Part shown: one piece after another, positions 10,371 through 21,623 of the stretch | Layout: every line of letters starts with the position of its first letter | Numbering within the stretch: the stretch's first letter is position 1 | NCBI GenBank assembly: GCA_945860725.1 | Contig: CAMAQZ010000013.1 | Span: forward strand, 1-40,783 | DNA: 40,783 nt | Source: Klebsiella pneumoniae | GTDB taxonomy: Bacteria > Pseudomonadota > Gammaproteobacteria > Steroidobacterales > Steroidobacteraceae | Direction of reading: 5' to 3' | Program-made: the position numbers and the translations under genes | Notes under the pieces: model-generated | What the model was told of the DNA's origin: nothing | Database searches by the model: none | The model's input: the letters and a program-made list of their open reading frames with translations, nothing else

Positions 10371-11951
10371 TCAGGCGAGGTAAGCGTCGAGGTAAGCGTC
10401 GAGGTCTTCCTGCGGCGCACGCTCCAAGGCCTCGGCCTTGGACAAGGACTCGGTCGTATCGGCTGCGAACTCGGCAGCCCGCGCCGCATCGAGCGCAGGC
10501 AGACCCGCCAGATGGATCTTGTGCGCAGCTGAGGTACGCAACGCCAGATCAAAGAACGACTCGCCCGAACTGCGCAGCGTGGCAATCAACTCTGCCGAGG
10601 GTGTGATGGCCGGATCGTCGAATTTGGCCGTCTGCGCAGCCAACGCTGCGGCATGCGGCCGCTGCGGATCCCCCGCATCGAGGAGTTCGCAGATCCCCTG
10701 CATCTGATCGAGGATCTCCCGCGCCCAGTCCTGCATCAGCACCGTGCGGCCGTCGCGTTGCAGGCGCAGCCCGGGTTCGCGCCCACGCCGTGCGACGGTG
10801 ACGTGGTTGCCATCGAGCACACCCTGCTCGGCGACATCGATCAACGGGCTTTCGCGCATCAGGCAGAACGCCATGAACGCTTCGAGAAAGCGCAGCGTGC
10901 CCTCCTCGACGCCCACCGGGTCTAAGGCATCGACATCGAGCGAGCGCACCTCGACATATTCGACGCCACCGCGCAGCAGCGCCTTGGTGGGGCGCTCGCC
11001 GGAGCGCGCGACCCGCTTGGGGCGGATGAAGGCGTAGTACTCGTTCTCGATCTGCAGCAGGTTGGCGTTGAGTTGACGGTGTACGCCATCGACCTTCACA
11101 CCGAGCTGCTGGTACTCGGGGTGCGGCGTGCTGATGGCGCGCGTCAGGTCGCGCACATAGTCCTGCAGGCTGTTGACCGAGACCTCGACGCCCGACTGGT
11201 TGCGGTTGCGGTAACCGAGATCGCTCATGCGCAGCGAGGTCGCATGAGGTTCCCACGCGGTGCCGCGGCCGAACTCCGGTAGCACCTCGCCGCGCGCCCG
11301 CAGGAAGGACTTGCAGACCACCGGCGAGACACCGAACAGATAGAGCACGATCCAGCCGTGCCTGCGGTAGTTGCGCAAGAGGTCGAAATAGCTCGCCGAG
11401 ACGAAATCTGCGCCGCTATCGCGCGACTCGCGGATCGCCGCCCAACCCTCCCACAGCCGCTCCGGGAAGGAGTAGTTGAAGTGCACGCCGGAGATCGCCT
11501 GCATGACGCGTCCGTACCGCAACCCCAGCCCTTCGCGATAGATGGTCTTCATGCGTCCGATGTTGGAGGGTCCGTACTGTGCGATCGGGATGCTGGCGTC
11601 GCCCTCGACCACGCAGGGCATGCTGGCAGCCCACAGCAGCTCGTCATCGAGCCGCTGATAGACAGACTGGTGCAGGTCGCGCAGATAACGCAGCAGTTCA
11701 GGATTGCTGCGGAAGGTCGGCGTGACGAGCTCGAGCAATGCCTCGGAGTAATCGGTGGTGATGTGCGCGTGGGTGAGCGCGGCGCCGAGCGCGGCGGGAT
11801 GCGGCGTCGCCGAGATATGGCCTTGCGGCGTGACCCGCAGCGATTCCTTCTCGACGCCCCGCTGCCCGCCCTGCAGGGCGCGCACTTCCCCGGCGTTCAC
11901 GAACGCCGCAAGACGTCGCTCGAAGACACGGTCGATGCGCGGCTTGGGCAT
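10371..11951 (-). CDS. gshA: glutamate-cysteine ligase, class I
   Basis: A 526-aa cytoplasmic enzyme making gamma-glutamylcysteine, the first step of glutathione synthesis. RGVEKESLRV near the start is the class I signature, and TDYSEALLELVTP, NYSFPERLW, NRNQSGVEVSVNSL and EYVEVRSLDVDALDP follow in the usual order. Length agrees with proteobacterial GshA. The ribosome binding site is weak. It ends 3 bp from the convergent isoaspartyl peptidase gene. With the transpeptidase at the left edge, the window holds one enzyme for making and one for breaking glutathione, though not in one operon. Confidence 0.96.
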   Translation of the reverse strand: MPKPRIDRVFERRLAAFVNAGEVRALQGGQRGVEKESLRVTPQGHISATPHPAALGAALTHAHITTDYSEALLELVTPTFRSNPELLRYLRDLHQSVYQRLDDELLWAASMPCVVEGDASIPIAQYGPSNIGRMKTIYREGLGLRYGRVMQAISGVHFNYSFPERLWEGWAAIRESRDSGADFVSASYFDLLRNYRRHGWIVLYLFGVSPVVCKSFLRARGEVLPEFGRGTAWEPHATSLRMSDLGYRNRNQSGVEVSVNSLQDYVRDLTRAISTPHPEYQQLGVKVDGVHRQLNANLLQIENEYYAFIRPKRVARSGERPTKALLRGGVEYVEVRSLDVDALDPVGVEEGTLRFLEAFMAFCLMRESPLIDVAEQGVLDGNHVTVARRGREPGLRLQRDGRTVLMQDWAREILDQMQGICELLDAGDPQRPHAAALAAQTAKFDDPAITPSAELIATLRSSGESFFDLALRTSAAHKIHLAGLPALDAARAAEFAADTTESLSKAEALERAPQEDLDAYLDAYLA

Positions 11952-12005
11952 GGGGTGTGGGGTGGGGACGAGGCTGGACGCGCCGGCGGGGGCCGACAGC
12001 CACCG

Positions 12006-12305
12006 TCACCAGGCGATGCGCCCGCTGAGCACGTCACGGGCCATACGCAGATCGCCGCGCAGGCTGTAGAGCGGGTGCTTGAAGGTCGCGGGCGTGTTCT
12101 TCTCGAAGAAGTAGTGGCCGATCCACGCGAAACCATAGCCGAGCAGCAAGCCGGTGAGCAGCAACCGTGGCTGCAGCAGGATGATCGCGCCGGCGAACTG
12201 GGTCAGCGCCAGCAGCGTACCGATCACATGCACACGGCGCGAAGTACGGTTGGCGTGTTCGCCGAGGTAGAACGGGTAGAAGTCGTCAAAGCTGGCGAAG
12301 GCCAT
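12006..12305 (-). CDS. DUF962 / Mpo1-like membrane protein
   Basis: A 99-aa membrane protein matching the DUF962 (Mpo1-like) family: FYPFYLGEHANRTSRRVHVIGT, then two hydrophobic helices, then GHYFFEKNTPATFKHPLYSLRGDLRM. The conserved His residues fit the family pattern. The yeast member Mpo1 is an Fe-dependent dioxygenase in phytosphingosine degradation; bacterial roles are unclear. The ATG at 12305 has GGAG upstream. It lies 54 bp before gshA on the same strand and may share a transcript. Confidence 0.9.
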   Translation of the reverse strand: MAFASFDDFYPFYLGEHANRTSRRVHVIGTLLALTQFAGAIILLQPRLLLTGLLLGYGFAWIGHYFFEKNTPATFKHPLYSLRGDLRMARDVLSGRIAW

Positions 12306-12428
12306 GGCGGCATCTCCATGTGATCCGGGCATGTGATCCGGGCGGACGCAGGACGGGGTCGCATCTTGCCCCCGAGCGGCGTCGCGGCGCAACCGCGCCG
12401 GGTCAGCGTGTCTTCCCGCCAGCTAGCG

Positions 12429-12459
12429 TTTACTCTTACGGGACTAGCCCGAGTGTAAA
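12429..12459. promoter_or_regulatory. inverted repeat just upstream of the amidohydrolase pair
   Basis: Two nested dyads are centred here: TTTAC (12429) with GTAAA (12455), and CGGG (12439) with CCCG (12448). The element ends 19 bp before the ATG at 12478, where a repressor or an RNA hairpin could act on the operon. The arms are short and interrupted, so this is a tentative call. Confidence 0.3.
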
Positions 12460-12477
12460 TCCGTGGAGGGAGAGACC

Positions 12478-13950
12478 ATGATCCGTCGACACCACGCCGA
12501 TCGGCGCACCCTTGCTGCTTGTGGCGCCAGCCTTGCGCTGCTGCTCGCGGCCTGTACGCCGACCACCGCGGCCAAGCGCCCGGACCGACCCAATGCCGCA
12601 ACGAGGGCGGCCAAGCCCGCCACCGGCGAGGCGACCAACACGGCACCCTTCCCCTCGACCTATCGGGCAGCGAGCGCCCCGGCGGTGCTGATCAGCGGCG
12701 CCACGGTGCTCACCGGCAGCGGCGAGCGGCTCGACGGCGCCGATGTACTGCTGCGCGACGGCAAAGTCGCGGCGGTCGGGCGCGGACTCGCTGCCGCCCC
12801 GGGCACTCGCGTGATCGACGGCCGCGGCAAGTGGGTGACGCCCGGCATCATCGACATCCACTCGCATCTCGGGGTGTACCCCTCGCCCGCCGTCGATGCA
12901 CACTCGGACGGCAACGAGGCCACCGCGCCCAACACCGCCAACGTCTGGGCCGAGCATTCCGTGTGGCCGCAGGATCCCGGCTTCGAGGCCGCGCTCGAGG
13001 GCGGCGTCACCGCGCTGCATGTCCTGCCCGGTTCCGCGAACCTCTTCGGCGGCCGCTCGGTGACACTCAAGAACGTGCCAGCGGTCACCTACCAGGCCAT
13101 GAAGTTCCCGGACGCGCCGCACGGCCTCAAGATGGCCTGTGGCGAGAACCCGAAGCGCGTCTACGGCAACCGCCGCACGCTGCCCTCGACCCGTATGGGC
13201 AATGTGGCGTCGTGGCGCCAGAGCTGGTCCGAGGCCGTCGAGTACCAGCGCGATTGGGCGCAGTACGAAGCGCGCCGCTCGTCCGGGGCCAAAGACCTGC
13301 GTGCACCCAAGCGCGACCTGCGCATGGAGACGCTCGCCGCAGTGCTGCGCGGCGAGATCTTGGTCCAGAACCACTGCTACCGCGCCGATGAGATGGCGAT
13401 CGTCCTCGATATGGCCAAAGAATTCGGCTACAAGGTCTCGACCTTCCACCACGCCACCGAGGCCTACAAGATCGCCGATCTGCTCGCCGAGAACGGTGTA
13501 TGTGCCGCCGTCTGGGCGGACTGGTGGGGCTTCAAGATGGAGTCCTACGACGCGATCCCCGAGAACATGGTGATCGTCGACGCCGCCAAGGGCGGTTGCG
13601 CCATCGTGCACTCCGATTCCGACGAGGGCATCCAGCGCCTGAACCAGGAGGCCGGCAAGGGCATCGCCTCGGCAGCGCGAGCCGGGATCGCCATCGCGCC
13701 GGAGCACGCCATCCGCTGGCTCACGCAGAACCCCGCGCGCGCACTCGGCATCGCCGAGAAGACCGGCACGCTCGAGGTCGGCAAGGCCGCCGATGTCGTG
13801 GTCTGGAACGGCAGTCCGTTCAGCTCCTACGCGCTCACCGAACAGGTGTTCATCGACGGCGCGATACGCTTCGACCGCGGGGCGCGCCGCGCCTTGCCGG
13901 AATCGGATTTCATGCTCGGCCAACCGGCCGCTCCGGGGGTGTCGCCGTGA
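12478..13950 (+). CDS. amidohydrolase lipoprotein, metal ligands intact
   Basis: A 490-aa protein with a lipoprotein signal (LLLAAC, Cys26). The amidohydrolase fold follows: a beta-sandwich part with LISGATVLTGSGERLDGADVL, then VTPGIIDIHSHLGVYPSP with the metal pair His128/His130. Further candidate ligands occur in NHCYRADE, FHHATEAYK and IVHSDSDEG. The C-terminal LTQNPARALGIAEKTGTLEVGKAADVVVW is the imidazolonepropionase-like ending. GGAGGGAG precedes the ATG at 12478; a GTG 15 bp earlier is less likely. The stop overlaps the start of a paralogue by four bases, indicating coupled expression. Probable substrates are peptides or cyclic amides outside the cytoplasm, which is inference. Confidence 0.9.
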   Translation: MIRRHHADRRTLAACGASLALLLAACTPTTAAKRPDRPNAATRAAKPATGEATNTAPFPSTYRAASAPAVLISGATVLTGSGERLDGADVLLRDGKVAAVGRGLAAAPGTRVIDGRGKWVTPGIIDIHSHLGVYPSPAVDAHSDGNEATAPNTANVWAEHSVWPQDPGFEAALEGGVTALHVLPGSANLFGGRSVTLKNVPAVTYQAMKFPDAPHGLKMACGENPKRVYGNRRTLPSTRMGNVASWRQSWSEAVEYQRDWAQYEARRSSGAKDLRAPKRDLRMETLAAVLRGEILVQNHCYRADEMAIVLDMAKEFGYKVSTFHHATEAYKIADLLAENGVCAAVWADWWGFKMESYDAIPENMVIVDAAKGGCAIVHSDSDEGIQRLNQEAGKGIASAARAGIAIAPEHAIRWLTQNPARALGIAEKTGTLEVGKAADVVVWNGSPFSSYALTEQVFIDGAIRFDRGARRALPESDFMLGQPAAPGVSP

Positions 13951-15221
13951 TCCGCTCGCAGTTAACCGCGGCCGTCGTCGCCGCCCTCGCCGCCCTCGCG
14001 ACCCTCGGCGCAGCGGCAGCGCAGGCCGACGAAGCGCTGCTGATCCGTAACGCCACGGTGCATACGGGCGTCACCGGCGCCGCACCGCAGGCCGGTACGG
14101 ATGTGCTCGTGCAAGGCGGCAAGATTTCCGCCCTTGGCAAGGGTCTCGTTGCGCCCGCGGGCGCACGCGTGGTCGACGCGCAGGGCCGTCCGGTCACGCC
14201 CGGGGTGTTCGGCGGTCTGACGCGTATCGGCCTCGAGGAGATCGGTCTCGACAGCGCCAACGGCGACCACTCGCAGCGCCTAGGACAGATGCGCCCCGAG
14301 TTCGATGTCTCGCAGGCCTGGAATCCGGATGCGCCCTCTGTGGTGGTGCACCGTATGAACGGTGTCACCTTCACCGTGCTGACGCCCGGCTCCGCATCAG
14401 GTGGCAGCTTCGTCGCAGGCCAGGGCGCGCCAGCAAGCCTCGTCGGCCGCGAGGCGCTCGCGCCGCGTGCGCTGTTCATCGACTTGGGCGGCGATGCCAA
14501 CGACCTTGCGGGCGGCAGCCGCGCCGCGCAGTTCATGCTGCTGCGGCAAGCCATCGTCGAGGCGCGGGCGCCGAACCTCGTGATGGTGCACGACGAGCGC
14601 CTACTCTCACCCTCGGGTCGGCAAGTGCTGCTCGAGTTCCTGAAGGGTGGCGGACAGGTCGTGTTCGATGTCGACCGTGCGGTCGACATCCGTCGCGCCG
14701 TCGAATTCGCGCAACAGGAGAAGATGCAGGTGGTGATCCGCGGGGGTGCGGAAGCTTGGCGCGTGGCGCCCGAACTCGCCGCCGCGCGCGTCCCCGTGCT
14801 CATCGATCCGCTCGACAATCTGCCGTCGAGCTTCGACGCCGTCGGCGCGACGATGCACAACGCGGCACGGCTGCACGCCGCGGGCGTGATGGTCGGCATC
14901 TCGATGCGCAGCGCCGACATCGACGATGCCGGCAAGACGCGCCAAGCTGCGGGGAACGCGGTCGCGCACGGCTTGCCGTGGGCGGCGGGCTTGGCCGCCA
15001 TCACGCGCGTGCCCGCCGAGATCTTCGGCGTCGCGGATCGCTTCGGCACGCTCGCACCCGGCCGCCCCGCGGACCTCGTACTGTGGTCGGGAGATCCGCT
15101 CGAAGTCAGCAGCGTCGCCGACCTCGTGGTAGCCGACGGCCAGGTGCAGTCCGGCGTATCGCGTCATACGCTGCTGCGCGATCGTTACCTCGAACGCGTG
15201 CGGCGCGGCGCAGCGCGCTGA
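13947..15221 (+). CDS. amidohydrolase-like protein lacking the metal-binding HxH
   Basis: A 424-aa exported paralogue of the preceding gene, starting at GTG 13947 inside its stop codon (GTGA). The signal peptide ends near AAAQA. The sandwich domain LLIRNATVHTG and the C-terminal FGVADRFGTLAPGRPADLVLWSGDPLE are well kept. Where the HxH should follow PGV, the sequence reads TPGVFGGLTRIGLEE (about residues 85-98), so both first-shell histidines are gone. Other typical His ligands are also absent from the barrel part. This suggests a catalytically silent subunit or a binding partner for the upstream enzyme. No frameshift is seen, so it looks like a maintained gene. Confidence 0.85.
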   Translation: MIRSQLTAAVVAALAALATLGAAAAQADEALLIRNATVHTGVTGAAPQAGTDVLVQGGKISALGKGLVAPAGARVVDAQGRPVTPGVFGGLTRIGLEEIGLDSANGDHSQRLGQMRPEFDVSQAWNPDAPSVVVHRMNGVTFTVLTPGSASGGSFVAGQGAPASLVGREALAPRALFIDLGGDANDLAGGSRAAQFMLLRQAIVEARAPNLVMVHDERLLSPSGRQVLLEFLKGGGQVVFDVDRAVDIRRAVEFAQQEKMQVVIRGGAEAWRVAPELAAARVPVLIDPLDNLPSSFDAVGATMHNAARLHAAGVMVGISMRSADIDDAGKTRQAAGNAVAHGLPWAAGLAAITRVPAEIFGVADRFGTLAPGRPADLVLWSGDPLEVSSVADLVVADGQVQSGVSRHTLLRDRYLERVRRGAAR

Positions 15222-15242
15222 GGCGAAGGGAGATACGCCAAA

Positions 15243-16535
15243 ATGCTCGTCGGCAACGCCATCCGTCCAGTCGTCCTCGTCGGCGGCACCCGCATCCCCT
15301 TTGCGCGCGCGCACAGCGCGTACGCAACGGAGGGTAACCAGTCGATGCTGACCGCCGCCTTGCGCGGCCTCGTCGAGCGCCACCGTCTGCAAGGCGTGCG
15401 GCTCGGCGAGGTGGCTGCAGGCGCCGTCATCAAGCACTCGCGCGACTTCAACCTCGCACGCGAGTGCGTGCTCGATGCGGGGCTCGATCCGCAGACACCG
15501 GCCTTCGATCTGCAACGCGCCTGCGGCACCAGCCTCGAGGCCGCGATCGCCATCGCCAACAAGATCGCGCTCGGCCAGATCGACGCGGGCATCGCGGCGG
15601 GTGTGGACACGGTGAGCGACGCGCCAGTGGTCTATGCGCGCGAGTACCAGCAGCTGCTGCTGCGGGCGCACCGCGCGCGCGACACTTGGGGGCGCATCAA
15701 ACCTTTCCTCGGCCTTCGACCGCGGCATTTCAAGCCGCAGGTGCCGGACGCCGGCGAGCGGCGCACGGGGCTCTCGATGGGCGAGAGCTGCGAACTCATG
15801 GCCAAGCGCTGGATGATTCCGCGCGCAGCGCAGGACCAACTCGCCTGCGACAGCCATCGTCGCGCGGCGGCCGCGTGGCGGGACGGGTTCTTCGATGACC
15901 TGGTGGTGCCCTTCGCGGGGCTCGCGCGCGACAACAACATCCGCGCCGACACCTCAGTTGAGAAGCTCGCGACCTTGCGCACGGCCTTCGACCGCTCGAC
16001 CGCCGGCACCCTCACCGCCGGCAACAGCACGCCGCTGACCGACGGCGCGGCGGCCGTGCTGCTCGCGAGCGAGGACTGGGCCCGGGCGCGGGGCCTGCCC
16101 GTGCTCGCGCGGCTCAGCTTCGGCAAATCGTGGGCAGTGGACTACGCGAATGGCCATGAGGGTCTCTTGATGGCGCCGGCTTATGCGGTGTCCGCGATGC
16201 TGCGCGATGCGGGCTTGACCCTGCAGGACTTCGATTACTACGAGATCCACGAGGCCTTCGCGGCGCAGGTGCTCTGTACCCTCGCCGCCTGGGAATCGGC
16301 GCAGTTCTGCCGTGAGCGGCTCGGCCGCGATGCACCGCTTGGGGCCATCGACCGTGCCAAGCTCAACGTGAAGGGCAGCAGCATCGCCGTGGGGCACCCG
16401 TTCGCTGCGACCGGCGCGCGCGTGCTCGCGAGCGCAGCGAAACTTTTATCGCAGGACGCAAACGCGCGGCGAGGCCTGATCTCGGTGTGCACCGCCGGCG
16501 GGATGGGCGTGACGGCAATCGTGGAGCGAGCCTAG
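15243..16535 (+). CDS. fadI: acetyl-CoA C-acyltransferase (thiolase), FadI type
   Basis: A 430-aa cytoplasmic thiolase completing beta-oxidation by splitting 3-ketoacyl-CoA. The acylated cysteine is Cys94 in [12 protein letters not shown]; the catalytic His336 is in YEIHEAF, His385 in [10 protein letters not shown] and Cys416 in [24 protein letters not shown] is typical too. Length and the [17 protein letters not shown] insertion match the FadI branch. GGGAG precedes the ATG by a few bases. No fadJ-like hydratase/dehydrogenase gene is beside it. Its 3' end overlaps the convergent dut gene by four bases. Confidence 0.93.
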   Translation: MLVGNAIRPVVLVGGTRIPFARAHSAYATEGNQSMLTAALRGLVERHRLQGVRLGEVAAGAVIKHSRDFNLARECVLDAGLDPQTPAFDLQRACGTSLEAAIAIANKIALGQIDAGIAAGVDTVSDAPVVYAREYQQLLLRAHRARDTWGRIKPFLGLRPRHFKPQVPDAGERRTGLSMGESCELMAKRWMIPRAAQDQLACDSHRRAAAAWRDGFFDDLVVPFAGLARDNNIRADTSVEKLATLRTAFDRSTAGTLTAGNSTPLTDGAAAVLLASEDWARARGLPVLARLSFGKSWAVDYANGHEGLLMAPAYAVSAMLRDAGLTLQDFDYYEIHEAFAAQVLCTLAAWESAQFCRERLGRDAPLGAIDRAKLNVKGSSIAVGHPFAATGARVLASAAKLLSQDANARRGLISVCTAGGMGVTAIVERA

Positions 16536-17014
16536 CGCATCCCTGAACTGCCGAACCCGCCCGCGCCGCGCGCGGTGGCGCTGAAGTCATCCACGATCTC
16601 GAAGGCCACCTGCACCACCGGCACCACGACGAGCTGCGCGATGCGCTCGCCGGGCTGCACGGTGTACGCAGTGCTGCCGCGGTTCCAGCAGGACACCATC
16701 AAGGGACCCTGGTAGTCCGAGTCGATGAGGCCGACGAGGTTACCGAGCACGATGCCGTGCTTGTGACCGAGGCCAGAGCGCGGCAGGATCACTGCTGCGA
16801 GACCCGGATCCTCGATCCAGATCGAGAGCCCGGTCGGCAGGAGCTCCGCGCGCCCGGGCGCGAGCTCGAGCGGCCCATCGAGGCAGGCGCGCAGATCGAG
16901 CCCTGCGGAGCCGTCGGTGGCGTAGGCCGGGAGCGGGAATTCCGTGCCGAGGCGCGGGTCGAGCAGACGGACCTTGAGCGGGCGCGGCGAGGTCGCGCGG
17001 ATGTTGTTCGTCAT
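16532..17014 (-). CDS. dut: dUTP diphosphatase
   Basis: A 160-aa trimeric enzyme that hydrolyses dUTP to dUMP and PPi and keeps uracil out of DNA. All five motifs are present: [44 protein letters not shown], and the P-loop-like [10 protein letters not shown] at the C-terminus. The ATG at 17014 gives the usual length; a longer frame to 17296 crosses radC and was rejected. In many relatives coaBC separates dut from radC; here the two genes are divergent neighbours with no coaBC. Confidence 0.97.
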   Translation of the reverse strand: MTNNIRATSPRPLKVRLLDPRLGTEFPLPAYATDGSAGLDLRACLDGPLELAPGRAELLPTGLSIWIEDPGLAAVILPRSGLGHKHGIVLGNLVGLIDSDYQGPLMVSCWNRGSTAYTVQPGERIAQLVVVPVVQVAFEIVDDFSATARGAGGFGSSGMR

Positions 17015-17085
17015 ACCCGCATTATGGGCGAGTTCGCCCGGATTCGCCGCTGGCGGGACTACGGCGTGGCGACGATGCTGTGGCC

Positions 17086-17841
17086 ATGCAGTCCGAAACC
17101 GCGCTCGCGCCGCCGACCCCCGCCGCAGCCTCCGCCACGCCGCTGCCACGGCCGCGCGCCATCTGCCGCTCCATCCGCCATTGGCCGGCGCCCGAGCGCC
17201 CGCGCGAGAAGCTGCTGCAGCGAGGTGCGGCGGCGCTGTCGGATGCGGAGCTGCTCGCGCTGCTGTTTGGCACCGGTCTGCGCGGTGTCGGCGCACTCGA
17301 TCTCGCGCGCCAGCTCCTCAACGATTTCGGCTCGCTGCGCGGGCTGCTCGCCGCCGATCGGGATCGGCTACTCGCCGCCGCGGGCCTCGGCCCCGCGCGG
17401 GTCGCCCTGCTGCAGGGCGCGCTCGAGCTCGCGCGGCGACACTACGGCGCGGCGCTGCGCCCCGGCGAGCCGCTGCACTCCCCCGCCGACACCCGCCGCT
17501 TCCTTACCGCGCAGCTGCGCGACCGGCCGTACGAGGTGTTCTGCTGCCTCTACCTCGACAACCGCCACCGACTGATCGTCTTCGAGGAACTCTTCCGCGG
17601 CACCATCGACGGCGCGGCGGTCCATCCGCGCGAAGTGCTCCGCCAGGCGCTGTCCCACAACGCTGCGGCGATCATCCTCGCGCACAACCACCCCTCGGGT
17701 GTCGCCGAGCCGAGCCACGCGGACGAGCTCATCACCGTGCGCTTGCGCGACGCCCTCGCCCTCGTCGACATCCGGGTGCTCGACCACCTGATCATCGCCG
17801 GGCCGGAGGCCGTCTCTCTGGCCGAGCGGGGGGTGCTTTGA
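17086..17841 (+). CDS. radC: RadC family JAB/MPN-domain protein
   Basis: A 251-aa protein. An N-terminal helix-hairpin-helix part ([38 protein letters not shown]) precedes the JAB1/MPN metalloprotease-like domain with the metal motif [15 protein letters not shown] near residues 200-215 and an upstream Glu. RadC proteins are widespread, but a repair role is disputed. The start is uncertain: ATG at 17086 or GTG at 17080, neither with a strong ribosome binding site. The gene stands before rpmB-rpmG-mutM as in E. coli. Confidence 0.93.
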   Translation: MQSETALAPPTPAAASATPLPRPRAICRSIRHWPAPERPREKLLQRGAAALSDAELLALLFGTGLRGVGALDLARQLLNDFGSLRGLLAADRDRLLAAAGLGPARVALLQGALELARRHYGAALRPGEPLHSPADTRRFLTAQLRDRPYEVFCCLYLDNRHRLIVFEELFRGTIDGAAVHPREVLRQALSHNAAAIILAHNHPSGVAEPSHADELITVRLRDALALVDIRVLDHLIIAGPEAVSLAERGVL

Positions 17842-17885
17842 CAGGACCTCATCCGGACCCAGACCCTGCTGCGCTGACCCTGAGG

Positions 17886-17914
17886 TTGCCGAGCGGCCGC
17901 GAGACTGGTATAAA
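17886..17914 (+). promoter_or_regulatory. sigma-70 promoter for rpmB-rpmG
   Basis: TTGCCG at 17886-17891 and TATAAA at 17909-17914 are separated by an ideal 17 bp. Transcription would start near 17921, about 63 nt before the rpmB ATG at 17984. A strong promoter is expected for ribosomal protein genes. Confidence 0.75.
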
Positions 17915-17983
17915 TGCTGCCCTTTTGACGGTCGCTACGGCGTCTGTCTTTCTGTAACCTAATGATATTAAAGGCTTTTCACC

Positions 17984-18220
17984 ATGTCCCGCGTCTGCGA
18001 ATTCACTGGTAAGCGCCCCGCGTCGGGCAACCGCGTCTCGCACGCGAACAACAAGAAGCGTCGTCGCTTCCTGCCGAACCTGCACACCCAGCGGTTCTGG
18101 CTCGAAGGCGAGCAGCGTTGGGTGTCGCTGCGAGTCAGCGCCAACGCCATGCGCACCATCGAGAAGAACGGCCTCGACGCGGTGGTCTCCGACCTCCGCG
18201 CCAAGGGCATGAAGATCTGA
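17984..18220 (+). CDS. rpmB: 50S ribosomal protein L28
   Basis: A 78-aa basic protein of the large ribosomal subunit. [29 protein letters not shown], with [11 protein letters not shown] and [17 protein letters not shown] following, is the full family pattern. Of the zinc-type cysteines only Cys5 remains, as in the common proteobacterial form. AAAGG stands a short way before the ATG. It forms an operon with rpmG, 17 bp downstream. Confidence 0.98.
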   Translation: MSRVCEFTGKRPASGNRVSHANNKKRRRFLPNLHTQRFWLEGEQRWVSLRVSANAMRTIEKNGLDAVVSDLRAKGMKI

Positions 18221-18237
18221 GCCGGAGAACCTGAGCC

Positions 18238-18393
18238 ATGCGCGAGAAAGTGAAACTGCTGTCCACCGCCGGCACCGGCCATTTCTATGTGGCCATGAAG
18301 AACAAGCGGCTCCATCCCGAGAAGATGGATGTGAAGAAGTACGATCCTGTCGTGCGCAAGCACGTGGCGTACAAGGAAACAAAGATCAAGTGA
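18238..18393 (+). CDS. rpmG: 50S ribosomal protein L33
   Basis: A 51-aa large-subunit protein: [35 protein letters not shown], and [14 protein letters not shown] at the C-terminus. It is the cysteine-free (non-zinc) form. CGGAGAACCTGAGCC precedes the ATG at 18238, giving a clear ribosome binding site. It is co-transcribed with rpmB. Confidence 0.98.
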   Translation: MREKVKLLSTAGTGHFYVAMKNKRLHPEKMDVKKYDPVVRKHVAYKETKIK

Positions 18394-18399
18394 TCGCGC

Positions 18400-18421
18400 G
18401 GCGCGCCCATCCGGGTGCGCC
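18400..18421 (+). terminator. GC-rich hairpin after rpmG
   Basis: GGCGCGCCC-ATCC-GGGTGCGCC forms a nine-pair stem with one G-U pair and a four-base loop, 6 bp after the rpmG stop. No T-run follows, so it may act as an RNA-stabilising hairpin or partial terminator between rpmG and mutM, not as a strong terminator. Confidence 0.45.
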
Positions 18422-18450
18422 CAATCCTGTTCTGCGTTGACGGCTCCGTC

Positions 18451-19286
18451 ATGCCGGAACTCCCAGAAGTCGAGACCACGCGCCGCGGCGTCGAGCCGCG
18501 CGTCGTGGGTCACTCCATCCGTGCACTTCGGGTCCACGAGCCACGGCTCCGATGGCGCGTACCGGCGTCACTCCCCGCACAGGTTGCGGGCGCGACCGTG
18601 CTCGGCGCACTGCGCCGCGCGAAATACCTGCTGTTCCCGTTGGACGGTGCTGCGCTCGAGCGCGTGCCACGGGGGACACCCGCTGCGCTGCTCGTGCACC
18701 TTGGCATGTCGGGCAACCTGCGCGTGCTACCCACCGATGCACCGCGTCTCCCGCACGACCACTTCGACCTCGAGCTTGACTCGGGCGAGACGCTGCGATT
18801 CAACGACCCGCGTCGCTTCGGTTCGCTGCATTTGGTCGAGGGCGACCCGACGCAGCATCCGCTGCTGCGGCATCTCGGCCCGGAACCGCTCGAGGACGGC
18901 TTCGACGGCAGCACGCTGTGGCGTGCCTCGCGTAAACGACGTGTGGCGATCAAACAATTCATCATGGATGCGAAGGTGGTGGTCGGTGTCGGCAACATCT
19001 ACGCAAGCGAGGCGCTGTTCTGCGCCCGCATCCGTCCGGGGCGTCAGGCGGGCGGATTGACCCGCGCGGAATGCGAACGGCTCGCCGCCGCGATCCGCAC
19101 AGTGCTCGCCAAGGCCATCGAGGTCGGCGGCACGACACTGCGCGACTATGTCGGCGTCGATGGCAATCCCGGCTATTTCCGGCAACAGCTCTTCGTCTAC
19201 GAGCGCGTGGGTGAACCCTGCCGCCAGTGCGGTACGGCAGTACGCCAGCGCGTGCAGGGACAGCGCTCGACGTACTGGTGCCCGGC

Positions 19287-19299
<13 letters not shown>
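18451..19299 (+). CDS. mutM: formamidopyrimidine-DNA glycosylase (Fpg)
   Basis: A 282-aa bifunctional glycosylase/AP lyase removing 8-oxoguanine and formamidopyrimidines. The protein begins MPELPEVETTRRG; Pro2 is the nucleophile after Met removal, with Glu3 next to it and the conserved Lys58 in RRAKYLLF. The H2TH region contains KVVVGVGNIYASEALF. A zinc finger closes the protein: Cys257, Cys260, Cys277, Cys280. The start is fixed by the need for Pro2; an upstream ATG at 18415 would bury it. It follows rpmG as in E. coli and complements mutY at 3580-4689. Confidence 0.98.
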
Positions 19300-21092
<1,793 letters not shown>

Positions 21093-21125
21093 GAGATGCA
21101 GGGTACCCGAGCGGCGGGTAGAGAC

Positions 21126-21623
21126 CTAGCCGCCGGACCGCACCAGCGCCGCCTGCAGCGACACCTGCTTCCTGCCGCCGGCCACCGACTGGCGTCCGAC
21201 CTCCGTGAAGCCGAAGCCGCGATGGAAGCGCTCGGACGCCGGGTTAGGCGGTTCGATGTCGTATTCACAGGTGACCCAGGGCAACTGCGACCGGGACGCC
21301 TGGACGAACACCGCATCGTAGAGCGCTCGGCCGAGTCCACGACCGTGCGACGCGGTCGCGACCACCACCCGATCGACGTAAAGGAAGTGGTCGTAGCGGG
21401 CCTCGAAGAACAAGTAGTTCGGGCTGTCGTAGTCCTGCCCCTCGCGCAGGGCGAGCACGAAGGCTACGACCTGCTGCCCATCCTGGACGACCTGATGGAG
21501 GTCGGCCTGCTCATGCAGCTGCGCGAGACGCTCCGACGTCAAAGGACTGAGGAAGCGCTCAGACTCAAGGTTGAGGGCGAGGATCGCCGCGAAGTCACGG
21601 GGCGTGGCGGGTCGCAGGGTCAT
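21126..21623 (-). CDS. GNAT family N-acetyltransferase
   Basis: A 165-aa acetyl-CoA-dependent acyltransferase. The N-terminal strand MTLRPATPRDFAAILALN is typical, and the pyrophosphate loop is VVVATASHGRGLGRALYDAV near residues 87-106. NPASERFHRGFGFTEVGRQ is the usual motif B ending. The substrate is unknown. The start codon at 21623 lies in the first unit of a 14-bp tandem repeat (21617-21670), which could change expression if copy number varies. Confidence 0.88.
   Translation of the reverse strand: MTLRPATPRDFAAILALNLESERFLSPLTSERLAQLHEQADLHQVVQDGQQVVAFVLALREGQDYDSPNYLFFEARYDHFLYVDRVVVATASHGRGLGRALYDAVFVQASRSQLPWVTCEYDIEPPNPASERFHRGFGFTEVGRQSVAGGRKQVSLQAALVRSGG

Noticed and set aside
12436-13923. 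Long minus-strand open frame (495 codons) opposite the first amidohydrolase
   Set aside because: The plus strand carries clear amidohydrolase motifs and a ribosome binding site; the antisense translation matches nothing recognisable.
17015-17085. Expected coaBC gene between dut and radC
   Set aside because: Only about 70 bp separate the two divergent starts, so coaBC must be elsewhere; no remnant is visible.
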